Assembly (NCBI GenBank): GCA_946187325.1
Contig: CAMHQC010000013.1
Span: 1-52,243, forward strand
From: an uncultured Clostridia bacterium
GTDB taxonomy: Bacteria > Bacillota > Clostridia > Oscillospirales > Acutalibacteraceae
Length of the DNA stretch: 52,243 bases
Direction of reading: 5' to 3'
Shown: positions 1 to 8,326 of the stretch, piece by piece
How positions within the stretch are numbered: position 1 is the stretch's first letter
How the letters are laid out: the number at the start of each line of letters is the position of its first letter
Translations under genes and position numbers: made by a program
Notes under the pieces: generated by a model
What the model was told of the DNA's origin: nothing
What the model saw: only the letters and a program-made list of their open reading frames with translations
Databases searched by the model: none

Positions 1-1
1 A

Positions 2-373
2 ATAACGGGGGATATGCCTACGCCCGTTAAATACTACAACCCCGAAATTATAGGCGCTTACAAGGAAGTCGAGCGTATCGCGGGCGAAAAGCTTGTGTCT
101 ATGATACCCGAGGAGCTCAGGGACGAGTACAGCGATATAATTCTTTTAAAGAAAGAAAGCGACCGCGGTTTGTATAAATACGTAAAAGCCGCCGATAAGC
201 TTTCGGCTCTCGTTAAGTGTATCGAGGAGATACGTATGGGAAACGACGAGTTTAAAAGCGCCGAGAAATCGACCTTGAAGGCGCTCAAGGATATGAAAAT
301 GTGTGAAGTTGACGAGTTTATCGAGAGCTTTCTTCCGTCATTCTCACTAACTCTCGACGATATAAGCGAATAA
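2..373 (+). CDS. YfbR-like HD-domain 5'-nucleotidase, C-terminal part (5' end outside window)
   Basis: This is the last 124 codons of a gene that begins before the window. The frame is open from base 2, and the residues before the first ATG (ITGD) continue the family motif TGD(M/L)PTPVKYYNPEI. That motif is typical of YfbR-type HD-domain 5'-deoxynucleotidases, which remove phosphate from deoxynucleoside monophosphates. The N-terminal HD metal-binding residues lie upstream, so activity cannot be judged. The ATG at 14 is therefore internal and not the start. No obvious terminator follows before the LCP gene. The family call rests on the conserved PTPVKYYNPEI segment and the helical remainder. 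Confidence 0.75.
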   Translation: MTGDMPTPVKYYNPEIIGAYKEVERIAGEKLVSMIPEELRDEYSDIILLKKESDRGLYKYVKAADKLSALVKCIEEIRMGNDEFKSAEKSTLKALKDMKMCEVDEFIESFLPSFSLTLDDISE

Positions 374-517
374 TTTGGCGAAAATATAAAGAAAATATGA
401 CAATAGAGTTATATTCTTTTAAAGAACAATACCGCGGCTTGATGTGTGCTATAATATCACATAATGTAAAATTGTGTCGAAATGTAAAAATAAGTATATG
501 AAATAAGGAGCAATGTT

Positions 518-1621
518 ATGTCAGGAACCAGAGGTAAATCCAACTCCGAGTATGTTGATATCAGTTCCAACACTCAGGTTACGAAGATATATAAGAAAAA
601 GGGAAGGGTAAAGAGAGTTCTTTCTCTTATTCTCGCTATAATTCTTATGCTTTCGGGCGGCGGAATGATTTATTATTACAACGCGCTCGATTCGCTCAAC
701 TTTGAACCCCAGACTACCCAGGCGACTAAAGCTACTCAGCCCTACACGGGAGCCGAGGGTGTGGACGAGTTCAAGACCGCTGTTACCGATTCAAGCCTGC
801 TTTCGAACTCGAAGGTGCTCAATATTATGCTTTTCGGTGAGGACAACCACTCCAAAGGCTCTACAGGACGTTCGGACTCGATGATGATGGCTTCTATCGA
901 CAACAACTCCAAGAAGATTAAAATTACTTCTTTCCAGCGTGACACTTACGTTTATATCCCCGGTCACGGCTACGGTAAGATTAACTCCTCGTATTCGCTC
1001 GGCGGAGCTTCGCTCTCTATCCGTACTATCGAGGCTAACTTCGGCGTTAAGGTTGACCGTTACGCTGTAGTTGATTTTAATACCTTTAAGAAGATTGTAG
1101 ATACTCTCGGCGGAGTAACTCTTAAACTCGATGCCGACGAGGTCGCTTATATTAACTGGCAGATGTATATTAACCATCAGACAAGCGAGCGTCATCTCCT
1201 CGAGGAAAAGGACGGCAAGATTAAGCTTACAGGTCAGCAGGCGCTCTGGTACGCTCGAGACAGAGGCTACGAGGGAGTACAGTCGGGCGACGACTGGGAC
1301 AGAACCTCCCGCCAGAGAAAGTTCCTCGAAACTGTATTTAACAGTATGAAGAACGCTTCTATCACTCAGATTATCCAGATTGTATCCGAGGTAGGCCCGC
1401 TCGTTACCACTAACCTCAAGAAAGACGAGATTACAGGTCTTGTATCTCATTCGCTCACTTACTTAAAGTACAGCGTTAAACAGTATACAGTTCCTCAGGA
1501 CGGACTTTGGGCTTACTATACCGATCCTGTAGCGGGCTCGTGTATACAGATTTCCGATATGAATAAATGCCGAAAAAAATTCGCGAAATTTGTATTCGGA
1601 AGCTTAATTAAATCGATGTAA
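518..1621 (+). CDS. LytR-CpsA-Psr (LCP) family wall-polymer transferase
   Basis: A 367-residue type II membrane protein. It has a basic cytoplasmic N-terminus (about 1-32), one membrane segment (about 33-54), a Thr-rich linker and an extracellular LCP domain from about residue 100. LCP hallmarks are present: RSD at 118-120, SFQRDTYVYIPG with Arg141/Asp142, and YAVVDFNTFKKIVDTLGGV. Family members move undecaprenyl-linked glycopolymers onto peptidoglycan outside the cell. uppP and an O-antigen-ligase-like protein are also in this window, but not in the same operon. The start is the ATG after SD AAGGAG. A TATAAT lies at 450-455 without a convincing -35. A strong hairpin terminator overlaps the stop codon. 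Confidence 0.92.
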   Translation: MSGTRGKSNSEYVDISSNTQVTKIYKKKGRVKRVLSLILAIILMLSGGGMIYYYNALDSLNFEPQTTQATKATQPYTGAEGVDEFKTAVTDSSLLSNSKVLNIMLFGEDNHSKGSTGRSDSMMMASIDNNSKKIKITSFQRDTYVYIPGHGYGKINSSYSLGGASLSIRTIEANFGVKVDRYAVVDFNTFKKIVDTLGGVTLKLDADEVAYINWQMYINHQTSERHLLEEKDGKIKLTGQQALWYARDRGYEGVQSGDDWDRTSRQRKFLETVFNSMKNASITQIIQIVSEVGPLVTTNLKKDEITGLVSHSLTYLKYSVKQYTVPQDGLWAYYTDPVAGSCIQISDMNKCRKKFAKFVFGSLIKSM

Positions 1622-1650
1622 AAAAAGGACTGCGAAAGCAGTCCTTTTTT
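1621..1650 (+). terminator. Intrinsic terminator after the LCP gene
   Basis: GGACTGC-gaaa-GCAGTCC with A6 on the left and T6 on the right. It can act in both directions and lies between the convergent LCP and amylase genes, before the heptamer repeat. Confidence 0.9.
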
Positions 1651-1846
1651 AGTTGATAGTTAATAGGTGATAGGTGATAGGTGATAGTTTCGGTCGAGTA
1701 GATAGAATGGTTAGTAAAATAACCTGGTCACCCGACCGAATTCATATGCCCCGCAAGCGGAGCTTGCATAATAATGCGGTCGGGAAATTAAGTTTTTTCT
1801 TTTACAAACTATCTTCTCGACCATAATTCTCAATTCTCAATTCTTG
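1651..1846. repeat. Composite inverted element A: 131-bp core flanked by 7-bp tandem repeats
   Basis: Left arm 1651-1690 is built of 7-mers (GATAGGT/GATAGTT type). Right arm 1823-1846 is built of TTCTCAA 7-mers, roughly the complement (GAGAATT). The core 1692-1822 has terminal inverted repeats GGTCGAGTAGATAG and CTATCTTCTCGACC (13 of 14 match). It also has an inner pair CCCGACCG/CGGTCGGG and a central hairpin GCAAGC-gga-GCTTGC. A diverged copy of the same size is at 8949-9078. No coding capacity is seen, so it is probably a MITE- or REP-like non-autonomous element. The right arm reads into the 3' end of the amylase gene. Confidence 0.7.
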
Positions 1847-3458
1847 TAAATCTTCTCATCCGTTTTCCGTCTCGTTCGACGATTTCCTCGAAGTTAGATT
1901 TATTCCTTACCCAAACCTCGCCCTCGCCGTAAAGCGCGCGGTAAACTACGAGCTCCTCTAAGGTTTCGCTGTCCTTGGCGATAGCGATAACCTCGTACTC
2001 GTTACCTTTAAAGTGGCGGTATTTTCCGAGCTTTACGGGTATCGGCTCTAAGATATCCTCGTCCGAAGCCTCGTTGATATTATTCTCTATAGGAATTATA
2101 TTCTCGTCAATATCGAGCTCAAAGCTTCCGTCGTTCAGCACGAGTATTCTTGACGAACACGGCTTTAAGGGAATCTGCGTGTAACCGTCGGTGTTGAACT
2201 TATCGCCCGTGAGCGCGTCGGTTAATACTCCGCCCGCGGAGTTTATGTCGATGTTAAAATCGCTGTCGCTGAGGTTGAGCGCTGTGTAAACTGTCTGACC
2301 GTTATATTCGCGCATATAAACGAGCTGTTCATTCTTAATATTTACGTTTCTGAAATTGCCGTATTTAAGCGCGGGGAGAGCTTTTCTTACCGCGCCGAGC
2401 TTACAGATATGGTTGTAAAGCTCGTAGTTCGGGTTAGGAATACTGTCTATGTCGAGGCACGGGCGAAGCTCATAGTCGCTGTACTGAGTGCGCTTGCCCT
2501 CGATCGCCCATTCGCTTCCGTAGTAAATACACGGTACGCCGGGCATGGTGTAGAGAATGGTGTAAACATTGTTAAGATGATTCTTATTCCTGAGCATACT
2601 CGCTACCCGGTTGACGTCGTGGTTATCTACGAAGTTAAAGGTATAAATGTTGCCGTAGATACCGCCGTCGCCAAACTGACGGTTTAACGAGTGCGCTATT
2701 TCGAAATAGTTGTGGTCATTGTGCGAGCTGTAAATACCCTTGTAGCACTCGTAGTTTGTAACCGAATGGAGAGCGTCTTTATTGGCCCAGCGGTTGTAAT
2801 CTCCGCTTGTAATCTCGCCGTAAAGCCAGAAATCAGGCTTCATCGAAAGACAGGTGTTTCTGAGCTTTTTAAAGAACTCAATGTTGATACAGTCGGCGGC
2901 GTCTAGCCTTAGACCGTCGATTCCGAATTCCTCAATCCAAAACTTAACCGCGCCGATTAAATGGTCTACTACCTGAGTGTTGTCGAGATTCAGCTTAACT
3001 AAGTCGATATGACCTGCCCAGCCCTCGTAGCAGAAGCTGTCGTTGTAGTGGTTGTTACCGTAGAAATTCAGGTTCATAAACCACGAGCAGTACTGAGAGC
3101 CCTCGCGGTTTTGCTGAACGTCCTTAAACGCGAAGAAATCCCGTCCTACGTGGTTAAATACTCCGTCGAGGATAATTCTGATTCCGTTTTCGTGCAGGGT
3201 TTTACAAATTTCCTTAAAAGAATTATTATCGCCGAGACGGCTGTCAATTTTGTAGTAATCTATAGTGTCGTAACCGTGCCTTGTGCTCTCAAAAACAGGG
3301 TTAAAAACTAAGGTGTTTACCCCGAGCTTTTTAAAATTATCTATCCAATCGTAGATTTTATCGAGCCTGTACTCGAGCTTAAAATCGTTCTCGCGCGGAG
3401 CTCCCGCGAATCCGAGCGGATAGATATTGTACATTATTGATTCGTTAATCCAATTCAT
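1830..3458 (-). CDS. GH13 alpha-amylase family glycoside hydrolase
   Basis: A 542-residue glycoside hydrolase that should act on alpha-glucans or maltodextrins. No signal peptide is seen, so it is probably cytoplasmic. GH13 regions appear in order: DGVFNH (98-103), GLRLD with nucleophile Asp186, YGE with acid/base Glu215, and FVDNHD with His280/Asp281. An N-terminal (beta/alpha)8 barrel covers about 1-350. A C-terminal beta domain follows, with an extra acidic tail of about 90 residues. The last residues (RIEN) and the stop are encoded by the 7-bp repeat of element A. The gene has its own promoter, divergent from the FKBP-like gene. Exact substrate specificity (neopullulanase or cyclomaltodextrinase type) is inferred only. 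Confidence 0.93.
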   Translation of the reverse strand: MNWINESIMYNIYPLGFAGAPRENDFKLEYRLDKIYDWIDNFKKLGVNTLVFNPVFESTRHGYDTIDYYKIDSRLGDNNSFKEICKTLHENGIRIILDGVFNHVGRDFFAFKDVQQNREGSQYCSWFMNLNFYGNNHYNDSFCYEGWAGHIDLVKLNLDNTQVVDHLIGAVKFWIEEFGIDGLRLDAADCINIEFFKKLRNTCLSMKPDFWLYGEITSGDYNRWANKDALHSVTNYECYKGIYSSHNDHNYFEIAHSLNRQFGDGGIYGNIYTFNFVDNHDVNRVASMLRNKNHLNNVYTILYTMPGVPCIYYGSEWAIEGKRTQYSDYELRPCLDIDSIPNPNYELYNHICKLGAVRKALPALKYGNFRNVNIKNEQLVYMREYNGQTVYTALNLSDSDFNIDINSAGGVLTDALTGDKFNTDGYTQIPLKPCSSRILVLNDGSFELDIDENIIPIENNINEASDEDILEPIPVKLGKYRHFKGNEYEVIAIAKDSETLEELVVYRALYGEGEVWVRNKSNFEEIVERDGKRMRRFTRIEN

Positions 3459-3496
3459 ATTTACCTTCCTTAAATTATTTTAAAAAGTACGTTACA

Positions 3497-3546
3497 ATTT
3501 TATCATAATATAAAATATTGTGCAATATAAAAATTTGTGATATAAT
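3497..3546. promoter_or_regulatory. Overlapping divergent promoters (amylase / FKBP-like gene)
   Basis: Minus strand: TTGCAC (3520-3525), 17-bp spacer, TAAAAT (3497-3502), driving the amylase. Plus strand: TTGTGC (3518-3523), 17-bp spacer, TATAAT (3541-3546), driving the gene at 3586. The two -35 boxes overlap, so polymerase binding in one direction should exclude the other. Confidence 0.65.
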
Positions 3547-3585
3547 AATGTATGTGTTAAAAATAATTCTTTAGGAGAAATAAAA

Positions 3586-4308
3586 ATGCTCGCAGTTCAA
3601 AATAAATCGACCAAACGTATTAGAATAATCCAGATTATACTTTTTCTTGTAATAATCTTTTTGACTTCACAGCCTTTCGTGTGGAACGAGGATTACTACA
3701 AGGATACCGTTAAAGATATCGCTATCGAAAGCGGAGATTTTGTCACGATGAGCCTTGTCGGCAAGGTTGACGGTAAGGTATTTACCGACGAAAAGAGCAA
3801 GGAGATAAGCTGTCAGGTCGGCGATGATAAATTTATTAAGGGTCTTGATAAAAACTTAATCGGTCATAAAGAAAACGAGACCTTTACCTTTAAACTAAAG
3901 TTACCCGAAAAGTCCTCGAATAAGGCTATAGCGGGCAAGACCGCTGATTTTACCGCGAGTATAAAGTCCGTTACACGTAAGATAACGTTTACCGTGTTCG
4001 ATATGATTTCCTATATCGGCGCCGCGGGCGACGGTACTAATAAGCTCACCACTATCGGTATCTGTTATATACTGTTCCTCGTAATACCCGCCGTCGCGCT
4101 GGGATTCCAGCTTTTCGACCGTAAGTATAACCTTAAAAACGTGGTCGGAATTATCTGTTCCGCCGCGGGAGTAATCTGTATTTTGTATTTCGTCGGCGCG
4201 CCGTATATCTGCTTTGCCTCGATGATTTCGATTATACTCTACCTTTTAACCGCGTTCTTGTCGGTTATGGGAATATTCGCGAGATACCTTAAACAACCGG
4301 AAAAATAA
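3586..4308 (+). CDS. Membrane protein with trigger-factor-type FKBP domain
   Basis: A 240-residue protein with an unusual order. A membrane segment (about 13-30) is followed by a domain resembling the trigger-factor FKBP fold (about 45-135) and then three C-terminal membrane segments (about 153-232). The FKBP-like signs are ESGDFVTMSLVGKVDGKVF, the IKGLDKNLIGH motif, LKLPE, and an IAGKTADFTASIKSV strand. In the family such domains are peptidyl-prolyl isomerases or chaperones. Here it would face outside the membrane after the first segment. Several aromatic active-site positions of true FKBPs are not obvious, so it may bind peptides without catalysis. The start has SD AGGAG. It is a single gene. 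Confidence 0.6.
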   Translation: MLAVQNKSTKRIRIIQIILFLVIIFLTSQPFVWNEDYYKDTVKDIAIESGDFVTMSLVGKVDGKVFTDEKSKEISCQVGDDKFIKGLDKNLIGHKENETFTFKLKLPEKSSNKAIAGKTADFTASIKSVTRKITFTVFDMISYIGAAGDGTNKLTTIGICYILFLVIPAVALGFQLFDRKYNLKNVVGIICSAAGVICILYFVGAPYICFASMISIILYLLTAFLSVMGIFARYLKQPEK

Positions 4309-4315
4309 TTATAAA

Positions 4316-4346
4316 AAATTCGGCAGGTTTTATAAAAAGCCTGCCG
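4316..4346. terminator. Hairpin between convergent genes
   Basis: CGGCAGG and CCTGCCG are separated by an A/T-rich loop, between the stop of the FKBP-like gene and the end of the DUF2804 gene. The T-run after the stem is weak, so confidence is moderate. Confidence 0.55.
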
Positions 4347-4378
4347 ATAACTATATTAAGGAGACGAAAGAAAATCCT

Positions 4379-5398
4379 TTAAAGCGTAGTAAATATCATA
4401 TGAAAAACCTTGTCTTTAAGGTTCATTCTGAATCTGTCGGTTTCGATAACGCCGTTGAGCCTGCCGGCTACGAACGTGATTTTGTCGCATTTACAACCCA
4501 AAAATCCGTTTTCCGTTTTAATCGGGCTGAATGTTAAGTCAATTCCGCCGTCCGCGGTCGAAAATTCCCATTTTCCCGTTACAGACTTATCGTCGCCGAC
4601 TACCTTTGTGCGTCCGATTTTAATGAGTTCGCCGTCTAAAAAGTAACAGTTCTCGCTTCCGCTGCGGTTAGTTCCTACCTTAGACGCGAGGTTGATTGTG
4701 AGCTTGTGACCGCCGATATCGGTAATACCGCTTAACGACTGGAATTTTCTGCGGCGCGAGAGAAGGTATCTCGTCTTTGAGAAATACCCGAAGCCGTTTT
4801 CCTCGGTAATATCGTATTCGTCACCGCCGAATTTTACTACGCCCGAAACTTCGTAATCCTCGACAAAGCGTTTGTAGTAAAAACAGCTCTTGTTCTTTTC
4901 GAACGGCGATACCATATTCATACTGTCGCCGCTGCCGTTTTTAAGAAATATCTTTACGAAAAGATTTTTAATATCCGCAAAATCTATAAAGTCGCATTTT
5001 AAATACTTGCCGTCTACGGTATTTGTCACGGTCAGGGCTATTCTCTTGTCCTTAAAGTTGAACTCGCCGACCGAGTCGTTCTCGGGCATAGCCGCCGCGT
5101 CTAACAGCATACGCTTATTTACGCTGTCCTTAAAAATTTCCTCGGTTTTATAGTCTACTAAAACCGTCTTTATGCTTAAATCTATACCCGTAATCTCGAA
5201 CGAAAGGTAAAACGCCATATCGGAGTTAGAGATGAAGTAGCTGTCGCTCTCGGTAATCTTATTCTCGGCGGGGTGGATGTCTTTATTGTACTCAAACAGC
5301 GCGGACTTAGACCAGCCGCCGAAGGTGAGCTCGCCTTTATCGTTAAAAATATTCTTTTTATTTTCCACTAACTGTTGCATTAAATTCCTCTTTTTCAA
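4379..5398 (-). CDS. DUF2804 family protein
   Basis: A 339-residue soluble protein without signal peptide or membrane segments. The N-terminal pattern (LTFGGWSKSALFEYNK, then ITESDSYFISNSDMAFYLSFEI) and the C-terminal pairing of beta strands resemble DUF2804. That family of predicted beta-rich proteins has no established reaction; a lipocalin-like or carbohydrate-related role is sometimes suggested. It is transcribed alone from its own promoter, and no functional partner can be inferred from neighbours. The start is ATG with a GAGGAAT-type SD. Confidence 0.7.
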   Translation of the reverse strand: MKKRNLMQQLVENKKNIFNDKGELTFGGWSKSALFEYNKDIHPAENKITESDSYFISNSDMAFYLSFEITGIDLSIKTVLVDYKTEEIFKDSVNKRMLLDAAAMPENDSVGEFNFKDKRIALTVTNTVDGKYLKCDFIDFADIKNLFVKIFLKNGSGDSMNMVSPFEKNKSCFYYKRFVEDYEVSGVVKFGGDEYDITEENGFGYFSKTRYLLSRRRKFQSLSGITDIGGHKLTINLASKVGTNRSGSENCYFLDGELIKIGRTKVVGDDKSVTGKWEFSTADGGIDLTFSPIKTENGFLGCKCDKITFVAGRLNGVIETDRFRMNLKDKVFHMIFTTL

Positions 5399-5423
5399 TA
5401 TAGTTTTCTCATTTTACAAAGTC

Positions 5424-5452
5424 ATTATACATAATATTATAATGCTTTTCAA
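5424..5452 (-). promoter_or_regulatory. Sigma-A promoter for the DUF2804 gene
   Basis: On the minus strand TTGAAA (5447-5452), 17-bp spacer, TATAAT (5424-5429), a short distance upstream of the ATG at 5398. Confidence 0.7.
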
Positions 5453-5511
5453 GAATTATAACAAAACTGTAAATCAGTTATAAAAGCTTTAACTTTTGCA
5501 TAGCTTTTGGT

Positions 5512-5874
5512 ATGAAGATTTTTAGATTTTTCGTGGTAATTACGCTGATTTTAGCGCTTAGCTCCTGCACTCCCGAAATAAAAACCCCGATGGATGAAAT
5601 CCGCCTGAACAGCTGGAGCGCTTCTCTTAACGGCGGTAAAACAGCCGAGCTTAAATTTTCGGAGGACAGGGCGGTTTTTAATATTCTAAATAAGAATAAT
5701 AAATCCTATGTAAAGATAAGCGGAACGGCTTTTATGGATAAGGATAGCCTAGCTATCTTCGACGAAAACGATAAAGAAAGCTATGTGTTTTCGCTGAAGC
5801 TCAAAGAAAATATCCTTACTCTCGGCTATGACGGCGGTAAGCTGAGGCTTAAAAGAGATAAAAAGCCGCGTTAA
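5512..5874 (+). CDS. Small lipoprotein of unknown function
   Basis: A 120-residue protein with a classic lipoprotein signal: MKIFRFF followed by a hydrophobic stretch and lipobox LSSC, acylated Cys19. The mature part (about 100 residues) is beta-strand rich. Repeating patterns such as LNSWSASLNGG and FSLKLKENILTLGYDGGKLRLK resemble small extracellular beta-sandwich or lipocalin-like sheets. I recognise no named domain. The SD before the ATG is weak. It sits just upstream of the O-antigen-ligase-like gene, which has its own promoter, so a functional link is not shown. Confidence 0.7.
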   Translation: MKIFRFFVVITLILALSSCTPEIKTPMDEIRLNSWSASLNGGKTAELKFSEDRAVFNILNKNNKSYVKISGTAFMDKDSLAIFDENDKESYVFSLKLKENILTLGYDGGKLRLKRDKKPR

Positions 5875-5876
5875 AA

Positions 5877-5905
5877 TTGACATAAACCGATAAAAGTATT
5901 ACAAT
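5877..5905 (+). promoter_or_regulatory. Sigma-A promoter for the O-antigen-ligase-like gene
   Basis: TTGACA (5877-5882), 17-bp spacer, TACAAT (5900-5905). It starts a few bases after the lipoprotein stop codon and ends 15 bases before the ATG at 5921, so the untranslated leader would be very short and no clear SD is present. Confidence 0.7.
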
Positions 5906-5920
5906 AAATTCGGTGATAAT

Positions 5921-7513
5921 ATGTCTAAAAATTCAAACGAAACCTCGGTTAAGAAAAGATACGGCGTTTCTAACTCGCTCGTAAACTATTATCTTGTTTT
6001 AATGTTTACGGTTTTTCCGCTTTTCTTTACCGAAAAATACAGCAATATCCGCCACGATAAACTCAATATTTACCTCGCACTTTCGGGGATACTTATATTC
6101 TCGGCGGCGGTTTGTGTAGTGATCGGATATTTTGAGCGCAGGCGGGTCGGAATTGTACCCGATAAAAAATGGTACGAGTATTTAAGCGTTCCCGATATAG
6201 CGTTTATCGCGCTGATTGTAATTTTCGGAATATCTACTTTACTGTCAAAAACTCCGATGGACGCGTTCTTTGCCGAGCAGGGAAGAAACAACGGAATGTT
6301 GATATTTATTTTCTACTTCCTGGTCTACTTAATAATTTCGCGATTCTTCTGGGAAAAGGAGTACGTTTATATCGCCTTGGCTTTGGGAAGCGCGGCGGTA
6401 CATATTCTCTGTATCCTAAACTTCTTCTATGTCGATGTGTTCAGCTTATTCGGAATAGAAAACGGTATCTACTACGGCTACGACGCCAATACGGTCAAGG
6501 ACTTCACCTCGACTATCGGCAATAAAAATATTATGTCGGCGTTCTGCTGCCTTACAATACCGATACTCGCTATGCTATTTATGAACAGCAAGAAAAAGAT
6601 TAAGTATCTGTACTTAGTTTCCTGCGGAATAGGCTTCGCGTCTATGCTTTGCGCCGACAGCGAGAGCGGATTTTTGGGATTTGTGCCGACAATGGCGCTT
6701 ATACTTCTGTTCTACTGTCGAAAGCTTAATATGGTTAGAAAATTCTTCGCCGCGGTACTCTCTATGCTGATAGCGGCTAAGGCTCTGTCGTTTGTAAGAC
6801 CGATTCTCGGCGGGGCTCAAAAGGGCTTCGGCACTATGCAAAAGCTGTTTATCGACGACTTTATGAGCGTTATCGCTATCGCGGTAATCGCGTTAATCGT
6901 AGCGGGACTTTGGTTCGTTGAGCGTAAGAATATCGAGTTTAAAATGCCTAAATACACTCCCTACATTTTAGGCGGTGTTTATCTTTTAGCCCTTACGTTT
7001 ATCGCGGGACTGTTTGTACGCTACAGCTTTATAAATACGACCTCTAAGCTCGACGGAATTATGACCTTCTTCCGCTTTAACGAAAAGTGGGGAACTCACC
7101 GAGGCTTTATCTGGATTAAAGCGGTCGAGATTTTTAAAACCGCGGGCTTCAAGAACGCTGTTATCGGCTCAGGCCCCGATACGTTCTACTCGATGTTTAC
7201 GCCTTACTTTAGCGAGCTTACTACTAAGTTCGGCAACTCCTCCACAAACTGCGCCCATAACGAGTATCTGAATTACCTTGTTACAACGGGTATCCTCGGC
7301 TTAGGAGCGTATCTCGCGCTGTTCGGCTCGGCGGTAGTTCGTTCGGTTAAGTACGCCGCTAAAAATCCGATGACGGTTGTATTTATAGCTCCCGTTGTAT
7401 GTTACCTGTTCCAGAGCGTAGTTAATATCGCTAACCCCGAGGTAACGCCTCTGCTGTTTATTTACCTCGCGCTTTCGGAAGCGATGGTTCGTAAGGTTCA
7501 GTTTGATAATTGA
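5921..7513 (+). CDS. O-antigen ligase/polymerase-like (Wzy_C) membrane protein
   Basis: A 530-residue polytopic membrane protein with about 11-12 hydrophobic segments. The signature large extracytoplasmic loop between late helices contains RFNEKWGTHRGFIWIKAVEIF and GSGPDTFYSMFTPYF. It ends with the AHNEYLNYLVTTGILGLGAYL motif characteristic of Wzy/WaaL family enzymes. These polymerise or transfer undecaprenyl-linked glycans on the outer face of the membrane. No glycosyltransferase cluster surrounds it, so its substrate is unknown. LCP (518) and UppP (45008) in the same window serve the same lipid-carrier chemistry. Confidence 0.85.
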   Translation: MSKNSNETSVKKRYGVSNSLVNYYLVLMFTVFPLFFTEKYSNIRHDKLNIYLALSGILIFSAAVCVVIGYFERRRVGIVPDKKWYEYLSVPDIAFIALIVIFGISTLLSKTPMDAFFAEQGRNNGMLIFIFYFLVYLIISRFFWEKEYVYIALALGSAAVHILCILNFFYVDVFSLFGIENGIYYGYDANTVKDFTSTIGNKNIMSAFCCLTIPILAMLFMNSKKKIKYLYLVSCGIGFASMLCADSESGFLGFVPTMALILLFYCRKLNMVRKFFAAVLSMLIAAKALSFVRPILGGAQKGFGTMQKLFIDDFMSVIAIAVIALIVAGLWFVERKNIEFKMPKYTPYILGGVYLLALTFIAGLFVRYSFINTTSKLDGIMTFFRFNEKWGTHRGFIWIKAVEIFKTAGFKNAVIGSGPDTFYSMFTPYFSELTTKFGNSSTNCAHNEYLNYLVTTGILGLGAYLALFGSAVVRSVKYAAKNPMTVVFIAPVVCYLFQSVVNIANPEVTPLLFIYLALSEAMVRKVQFDN

Positions 7514-7524
7514 TATTTACTTAG

Positions 7525-7559
7525 AGCGGTTCTTAATTGAACCGCTTTATTTTATTTTC
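7525..7559 (+). terminator. Terminator after the O-antigen-ligase-like gene
   Basis: AGCGGTTC-ttaatt-GAACCGCT followed by TTATTTTATTTT. Confidence 0.9.
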
Positions 7560-7655
7560 AAGGGCAAAGGGCAAAGGGCAAAGGGCAAAGGGCTGAGAAG
7601 GGCAAAGGGCTGAGAAGGGCTAAGGGCTAAGGGTAAAGGGGCAAGGGCAAAGGGG
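7560..7655. repeat. Heptanucleotide tandem repeat (GGGCAAA type)
   Basis: About 13 degenerate copies of a 7-base unit (GGGCAAA, with GGGCTAA, GGGTAAA and GGGCTGAGAA variants). This occupies most of the roughly 300-bp gap between the ligase-like gene and ruvC. The rest of the gap (7656-7738) shows nothing else recognisable before the ruvC promoter. Confidence 0.9.
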
Positions 7656-7738
7656 TACGAGTATGCTCTCCTCCAACAGACCGCTTACTACACCCTAAAC
7701 CGATAGATAAAATTCGGAAAAAGTATATATGATTTTTG

Positions 7739-7767
7739 TTGCTATATTGTCTGAAATATGGTATAAT
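7739..7767 (+). promoter_or_regulatory. Promoter of the ruvCA(B) cluster
   Basis: TTGCTA (7739-7744), 17-bp spacer, TATAAT (7762-7767), 50 bases upstream of the proposed TTG start of ruvC. Confidence 0.7.
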
Positions 7768-7816
7768 TTATCCGATAATGCGCTAATAGGACTTTAGGCT
7801 AAAAGGAGTGGGAAAT

Positions 7817-8326
7817 TTGGTAGTTCTCGGAATAGACCCCGGTTACGCTATTGTGGGTTGGGGACTGGTAGAATTTAAGAATAATTCCTTTAAGCCGTTG
7901 CGCTTCGGCGCTATTACAACCGACGCCGACGTCGAGTTTAATACAAGGCTTAAAATGATTTACGACGATTTGTCCGAGGTCATAAGCGCCTTTAAGCCCG
8001 ACGCTATGTCGATAGAAAAATTGTATTTTACCACTAACCAAAAAACCGCGATTATGGTAGCTGAGGCGAGGGGAGTAATTTTGCTCTCGGCTAAACAGAA
8101 CGGACTTCCGATTTTCGAGTACACTCCGCTTCAGGTTAAAACCGCGGTCACAGGTTACGGAAAAGCTAAAAAACCTCAGGTTATGGAGATGACGAGAAGG
8201 CTTCTAAAGCTTCCCGAGGTCCCGAAGCCCGACGATACCGCCGACGCGCTCGCAATAGCGCTCACTCATATTCAGGCGGCGGGAAGCGAGCTCAGACAGA
8301 AAATGTACAGAGAGGGGAATTTATAG
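7817..8326 (+). CDS. ruvC: Holliday junction endonuclease RuvC
   Basis: RuvC resolves Holliday junctions by paired nicks, working with the RuvAB branch-migration motor. The catalytic acidic residues are visible in LGIDPG, SIEKLYF and DDTADALAIA. I place the start at TTG 7817 rather than GTG 7808. The SD AAGGAG ends at 7808, giving TTG an 8-base spacing, while the GTG overlaps the SD. The TTG start also puts the first catalytic Asp at position 7, as in E. coli RuvC, and gives 169 residues, close to the family length. The stop overlaps the ruvA start (TAGTG). Confidence 0.95.
   Translation: MVVLGIDPGYAIVGWGLVEFKNNSFKPLRFGAITTDADVEFNTRLKMIYDDLSEVISAFKPDAMSIEKLYFTTNQKTAIMVAEARGVILLSAKQNGLPIFEYTPLQVKTAVTGYGKAKKPQVMEMTRRLLKLPEVPKPDDTADALAIALTHIQAAGSELRQKMYREGNL

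Noticed and set aside
791-1450. 219-codon antisense frame in the LCP gene
   Set aside because: Shadow of a codon-biased gene; no SD, and the sense frame is a clear LCP protein.
7560-7655. GGGCAAA repeat as a G-quadruplex or origin (DnaA-box) region
   Set aside because: G-runs are only three bases in duplex with A-rich spacers, and no DnaA boxes or dnaA/dnaN genes are present.
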